The notes under the pieces were generated by a model, which saw nothing but the letters and a program-made list of their open reading frames with translations, did not search any database and had not been told where the DNA came from. A program made the translations under genes and the position numbers. A stretch of 64,000 nucleotides of DNA from Micromonospora sp. NBRC 110009 (GTDB lineage Bacteria > Actinomycetota > Actinomycetes > Mycobacteriales > Micromonosporaceae), in contig NZ_CP130427.1 in the NCBI RefSeq assembly GCF_030518795.1, forward strand, positions 248,001 through 312,000, given 5' to 3'. Positions 60,211 to 64,000 of this stretch are shown here, piece after piece (position 1 is the first letter of the stretch; each line of letters begins with the position of its first letter).

Positions 60211-61226
60211 GCAGCCGGAGCGGGACGACAGCGGATCGCCTCCAGGTCGCCGCGCAGCTCGCCGCGGCCTGCCCCGAACGGCACCACGATCGTGTCCCCC
60301 GCCGTGACCGGCAACGTCCCCTCGGCGTACCGCAGCGAGCCGTGCCCGGACACCATCACGACGACCGAGAACCCCTGGTCGAGGTCGCTGACCGGAGCGG
60401 GTCGCAGCCGCTCCGCGGCGAAGAACTCGTCGGCCTGCTCCGGGAACAGCCGCTCCACGCCCTGCCGGACCTGGCGCGCCGCCCGCCGAGCGCGGCTCAG
60501 GTCGGCCAGGCGCCCGTCCGTCCACGCGCCCCGGTCCACACAGGCCAACGCCGCATCCCTGCCGAGGCCGAGGTAAGCGGACGATTCCGACACCGCGAAC
60601 CCCTGACGCTCCAGGAGCACCGAGAAATCGGTGGGCTCCTGCACCTCGACCAGGAAGATCCCCGGCCCGATGGCGTGCGGCAGACCGGCCGGCACCAGGA
60701 CGGCGTCACCGCGCCGCACCCGTACCCGATTCGTCGCCGCGAGCATCGGGGCGACCTGCTCGGTCCTGACCCAGCCGGTCAGCTCGTCCGGCTCGACGTC
60801 GCGGGCGAAGCCGAGATGCACGACGGCGTCCGGCACCGCGTCCACGATCACCCACGCCTCCGTCTTGCCGTAGGGCGAGGCCAGGTGACGGCGGGCGAAT
60901 CGCCGGTCCGGATGCACGTGCAGCGGCAGCCGCTCGCCGGCGTCCAGCAGCTTGACCAGGATCCCCGGGTCCGGCCCGTACCGGGCCACATGCTCGCGGC
61001 CCAGCCAGCGTTCGGGCTCCGCCGCCATCTCCTCGGCCAGCGTGCGCCCCTCGTCGAGCACGGTCAGGCCGGCGGGCGCGGACCGGTAACGGGCCGTGGT
61101 CGAGGCCACCCAGTCCTCGGGATGGAAGGCGTCGTCCGGCACGGGCAGCCCCCGGAAGCGATGAATGCGCCCGGTGCCGCGATAGAAGGAGCGCGGCGTG
61201 TTCGCGGCAAGGCGCAGGGGTCGCAT
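60207..61226 (-). CDS. manA: Mannose-6-phosphate isomerase, class I (cupin)
   Basis: This 339-aa protein has the ManA metal ligands: Gln/His in LHVHPDR, Glu in YGKTEAW and His in PAGLPHAIG, with the family C-terminal cupin (GDTIVVPFG). It converts mannose-6-P to fructose-6-P, so mannose released by the GH38/GH2 enzymes and phosphorylated by the ROK kinase could enter glycolysis here. It lies outside both operons, on its own promoter; ATG with GGAG 8 nt upstream. A paralogous housekeeping manA elsewhere is likely. Confidence 0.82.
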   Translation of the reverse strand: MRPLRLAANTPRSFYRGTGRIHRFRGLPVPDDAFHPEDWVASTTARYRSAPAGLTVLDEGRTLAEEMAAEPERWLGREHVARYGPDPGILVKLLDAGERLPLHVHPDRRFARRHLASPYGKTEAWVIVDAVPDAVVHLGFARDVEPDELTGWVRTEQVAPMLAATNRVRVRRGDAVLVPAGLPHAIGPGIFLVEVQEPTDFSVLLERQGFAVSESSAYLGLGRDAALACVDRGAWTDGRLADLSRARRAARQVRQGVERLFPEQADEFFAAERLRPAPVSDLDQGFSVVVMVSGHGSLRYAEGTLPVTAGDTIVVPFGAGRGELRGDLEAIRCRPAPAA

Positions 61227-61586
61227 CGGTGGTCTCCTTCAACGGGACGCGTTCTGCGTGGCACCGAGTCTCGCCGGTGGCGGCTCAACATGGACGCTGG
61301 AGGGGCGCGGTGCGGCACTGCCGCCATGACGTCCGTCATCAGATCACACGGCTGGTCGTGGTGGGTCCGAGGCGGGCATGCGGTGGTCGCGTCAGACGCG
61401 GGGGCGGTCACGGCGGAGGCCGCGCATCCGGTACGGCGACCCGCTGGGGGCAGAGGGGTCGGCGGCACTGTCGTTGGACCCGGCACCCCGTGGGCCGATG
61501 CTGCTCATCCTGCCGGGGCGGTCGGGAATATTCCGTTTTGCGGCGAGTCAGGCGACACCGACCCGCCGAGGCGGAACAGTAGGTGG
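61227..61586. other. Divergent intergenic region, no gene
   Basis: This 360-nt region between manA (leftward) and the LtrA-like gene (rightward) encodes no supported protein. It has a dyad ATGACG-TC-CGTCAT at 61327-61340 as a possible operator and an AT-richer stretch around 61530-61545 likely to hold the rightward promoter. Confidence 0.5.
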
Positions 61587-64000
61587 GTGACCGGCAGCGA
61601 GCGGGAGTCGGGGCGGCGCGCCCGATTCTTCCGGCAGCTCGAGCTCAGGACGGGGGGCTCCGGGGTAAACCGGCTGGAACTGTTCCTCGATCTGGTGTTC
61701 GTGTACGCGTTCCTGAGCGTCACGGACCTGATGGCGGAGAACTTCGGGATCGAAGGCCTGCTGCAGGGTGTGGCGGTGATCCTCCTGCTGTGGCGGGCCT
61801 GGACCTCGTACACCGTGGTGGGCAACGTCGTCCGGGTACGTTGGGGAATCATCCGGCCGATCATGTTCGGCGTGGCCGCGACCATCCTGCTGGTCGGTAT
61901 CGCCACACCGGTGGCCTTCACCGATCGGCCCGGCGCTCTGTTCGGGCCGCTGGTCTTCGTGACCGCCTTCCTGCTGGCCCGGCTGACGGCGCTGCTGACC
62001 CTGACCTATGCCGGGTGGGGCACGAAGATCATCCGGAGTCTGGCAACGGGCGTCTGGCTGCCGTTGTGCGCCAGTGCGGCGCTACTCCTGTGCGGCGCCC
62101 TGCTGCCGCGTCACTTGCCTGCGGGGGTGAACGGTGGCGCCGTCCGGCTGGCCTTCTACTTCGCCGCCGCGGTGGTCGACTTCATCGGCGTCCGGGCGAT
62201 CGGGGCGGGCGCCCTGCGGATCGCGTCGGTGCCGCACTGGACCGAACGGCACCGGCTGATCGTGCTCATCGCGCTGGGCGAGACGATCATCTCGATCGGC
62301 ACCAGCCGGGGCCTGAGCGGTGGCCCGCCGATCACCTGGGCGGTCATCCTCGGCTCGGCGCTGAGCCTCCTCGTCGTGGCGGTGCTGTGGTGGCGCTACT
62401 TCGACATCGCCGGGCTCGCCGCCGAACAGGCGCTGGAGCAGGGACCGGCCGGCAGCAGATCGATGCTGGGCCGGGACGCGTACAGCCTGCTGCACGCACC
62501 GATGATCGTCGGCCTGGTCCTGCTCGCACTCGGGCTCAGGCGCGCGTTGAGCGCGGTCGAGCCCGCGGCCGCGCCCCGGTGGGACCGGCTGAGCGTGCTG
62601 GTCCTCTACGGCGGTGCTCTCCTCTACCTGCTCGGCCTCGTGGCCCTCGAGCGCCGCACCATCGGCCTGCTGGGCCGCAGCCCGCTGCTGGGAATCGCCC
62701 TGGTCATCGCCCTGCTGCCCGTCGCGGTCGAGCTGCCGGCGGTGGCCGTGGTGGGACTCCTCGCCGCCGTGCTGGTCAGTATGGTGCTGGTTGACCTCAC
62801 CGTGTTCCGCCGGCGCCACCGCGCGCTGCACGAGATGGTCGCGTCGGTCGCCGCGCGCACCGCCGGCAGCGGTGTCACACCGAAGGAACTCTTCCTCGAC
62901 CTGGTGGTCGTCTACGCGTTCATCCAGGTCAGCGTTCTGATGGCCCGGCACCCCTCCGTGGTCGGAGTCACCCAGGGGCTGGCGGTGCTCAGCCTGCTGT
63001 GGGCGGCCTGGTGTCTGTCCGCGCAGCTCGGCAACGCGCTGCGCAGCGAGTCCATCGTCGCCCGGCTGACCGTCCTGCTGATCGTGGCGCTGACCCTGAC
63101 GATCGGCATCGCCATCCCGCAGGCCTTTGAGCGGGTGCCGGGCGGTCTGCCCGGGCCCCTGATCGTGGTGCTCTGCTATCTCGTCCTCCGGGTGCTGCAC
63201 CTGGCCGCGTTCCGCCGGGTCGCTGCCGCAGCGCCGCCCGCGCCACTGTGGCGGGTCAGCGTCTCGACCCTGGTGTCGCTGCTGCTCCTGCTGCTCGCTG
63301 CCCTGGCTGCCTCGCGACCACACGGCCCGGGGGCGGGCCGGGTCGAGGTTGCCCTCTGGGTCGCGGCGATCGTCATCGACTTCTCCGGCGGCTACCTCAT
63401 GGGGCCACGGTTCTGGCTGACAGGTTCCGCGAAGCACTGGACGGACCGGTACGAGCTGATCATCCTCATCGCCTTGGGCGAAGCGATCCTGTCGACCGGC
63501 GTGGCGCTGTTCGGGCGCCCCATCTCCTGGTCGGTCATCCTCGCCATCGCGGTCAGCATGATCCTCTTGTCCAGCCTCTGGTGGGCGTACTTCGACACCG
63601 ATGCCCTCGTCGGGCACCGGGCCGTGCAGGCGGCGACCGGCAGACCGCGTGGAGCGTTGGCCCGCGACGCCTACACCTACCTGCACCTGCCCATGATCGC
63701 CGGCCTGATGCTGCTCGCCTTCGGCCTGCACGAACTCCTCGGCCTGATCAGTGACCCGGCAGGTCCGCACGCACCGCTCGGGCACCCGGCCGTCTTCACC
63801 GGAGTCATCCTCTATCTCGTCGCGACCCAGGCATTCTGGTGGCGGGTTCGGCATCAGATCCGCTGGGTCCGGACGCTGGGGATCCTGCTCATCGCGGTCC
63901 TCGCGCCGACCACCCTGCGCCTACCCCCGCTCTGGGTGCTGATCGTGCTCGCCGCGGCCACCGCCGCCGTCCTGGTGATCGACTCCCGGCGCGCCGTCGA
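61587..64000 (+). CDS. Duplicated low-temperature-requirement A (LtrA) family membrane protein, 3' end cut
   Basis: One open frame runs from a GTG at 61587 past the window edge (>804 codons). It contains two LtrA modules in tandem: each starts with ELFLDLV.VYAF and has WT(E/D)R(H/Y).LI(V/I)LIALGE(T/A)I followed by a WWRYFD or WWAYFD segment (about 61660-62840 and 62890-64000). LtrA was named from a Listeria cold-growth locus; its biochemical function is unknown. The usual length is about 400 aa, so this is an internal duplication or fusion with around 20 membrane helices. The stop lies outside the window. Confidence 0.85.
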   Translation, partial: MTGSERESGRRARFFRQLELRTGGSGVNRLELFLDLVFVYAFLSVTDLMAENFGIEGLLQGVAVILLLWRAWTSYTVVGNVVRVRWGIIRPIMFGVAATILLVGIATPVAFTDRPGALFGPLVFVTAFLLARLTALLTLTYAGWGTKIIRSLATGVWLPLCASAALLLCGALLPRHLPAGVNGGAVRLAFYFAAAVVDFIGVRAIGAGALRIASVPHWTERHRLIVLIALGETIISIGTSRGLSGGPPITWAVILGSALSLLVVAVLWWRYFDIAGLAAEQALEQGPAGSRSMLGRDAYSLLHAPMIVGLVLLALGLRRALSAVEPAAAPRWDRLSVLVLYGGALLYLLGLVALERRTIGLLGRSPLLGIALVIALLPVAVELPAVAVVGLLAAVLVSMVLVDLTVFRRRHRALHEMVASVAARTAGSGVTPKELFLDLVVVYAFIQVSVLMARHPSVVGVTQGLAVLSLLWAAWCLSAQLGNALRSESIVARLTVLLIVALTLTIGIAIPQAFERVPGGLPGPLIVVLCYLVLRVLHLAAFRRVAAAAPPAPLWRVSVSTLVSLLLLLLAALAASRPHGPGAGRVEVALWVAAIVIDFSGGYLMGPRFWLTGSAKHWTDRYELIILIALGEAILSTGVALFGRPISWSVILAIAVSMILLSSLWWAYFDTDALVGHRAVQAATGRPRGALARDAYTYLHLPMIAGLMLLAFGLHELLGLISDPAGPHAPLGHPAVFTGVILYLVATQAFWWRVRHQIRWVRTLGILLIAVLAPTTLRLPPLWVLIVLAAATAAVLVIDSRRAV

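Overview
The window is about 72% GC, uses GTG starts often and has third-codon positions that are almost all G or C. With its gene set (BTAD regulator, Sfp-type PPTase paired with a phosphoesterase, F420-type PPOX protein, actinobacterial sugar regulons) it looks like the chromosome of a filamentous actinomycete. Micromonosporaceae is my best guess, by inference only. Both ends cut a gene. No rRNA, tRNA, CRISPR array or prophage was seen.

Left part (1-16.8 kb): a truncated BTAD/AAA regulator faces an alpha/beta hydrolase across three 11-bp-phased repeats. Small genes follow (secreted SH3 protein, proline iminopeptidase, nucleotidyltransferase), then an overlapping phosphoesterase-phosphopantetheinyl transferase pair, a diguanylate cyclase, a secreted cyclophilin and an acetyltransferase. 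From 16.8 back to 9.6 kb lies a leftward polysaccharide locus: a GT39-like membrane glycosyltransferase, a cellulose-synthase-like GT2 and three tandem GH26 paralogues, partly joined by 4-nt stop/start overlaps.

Middle (16.8-33 kb): a 750-nt gene-poor stretch leads to an SDR pseudogene that lost its catalytic lysine, behind a MerR-type promoter. An orphan TnpB-like gene follows, bracketed by 27-nt imperfect inverted repeats and with hairpins in its 3' end. Then come an FBP zinc-finger protein, a 1499-aa hybrid histidine kinase with eight HAMP-like repeats, sugar and alcohol oxidoreductases, a polar amino acid ABC transporter and several small genes.

Right part (33-61 kb): two adjacent catabolic regulons. 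A LacI-type regulon (33.0-54.2 kb) has near-identical operators at 32950 and 37788. It contains a two-domain MBL protein, a clan GH-D hydrolase, the LacI regulator, a CUT1 sugar ABC importer, a ROK kinase, a GmhA-like SIS isomerase, GH38 alpha-mannosidase, GH2 beta-mannosidase, an unassigned (alpha/alpha)6-type protein, GH1, GH4, a frameshifted BadF-type kinase and a NagB-like deaminase. None of the hydrolases has a signal peptide, so the plan appears to be import of an oligosaccharide followed by cytosolic trimming, probably of mannose- and amino-sugar-containing glycans. A DeoR-type regulon (54.2-60.2 kb) has a perfect 9-bp inverted-repeat operator. It encodes a DUF1537 acid-sugar kinase, an FGGY kinase, a LacD/YihT-like aldolase, a hydroxypyruvate-isomerase-like protein and an Asp/Glu racemase-like protein. 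A mannose-6-phosphate isomerase-like gene and a duplicated LtrA membrane protein close the window.
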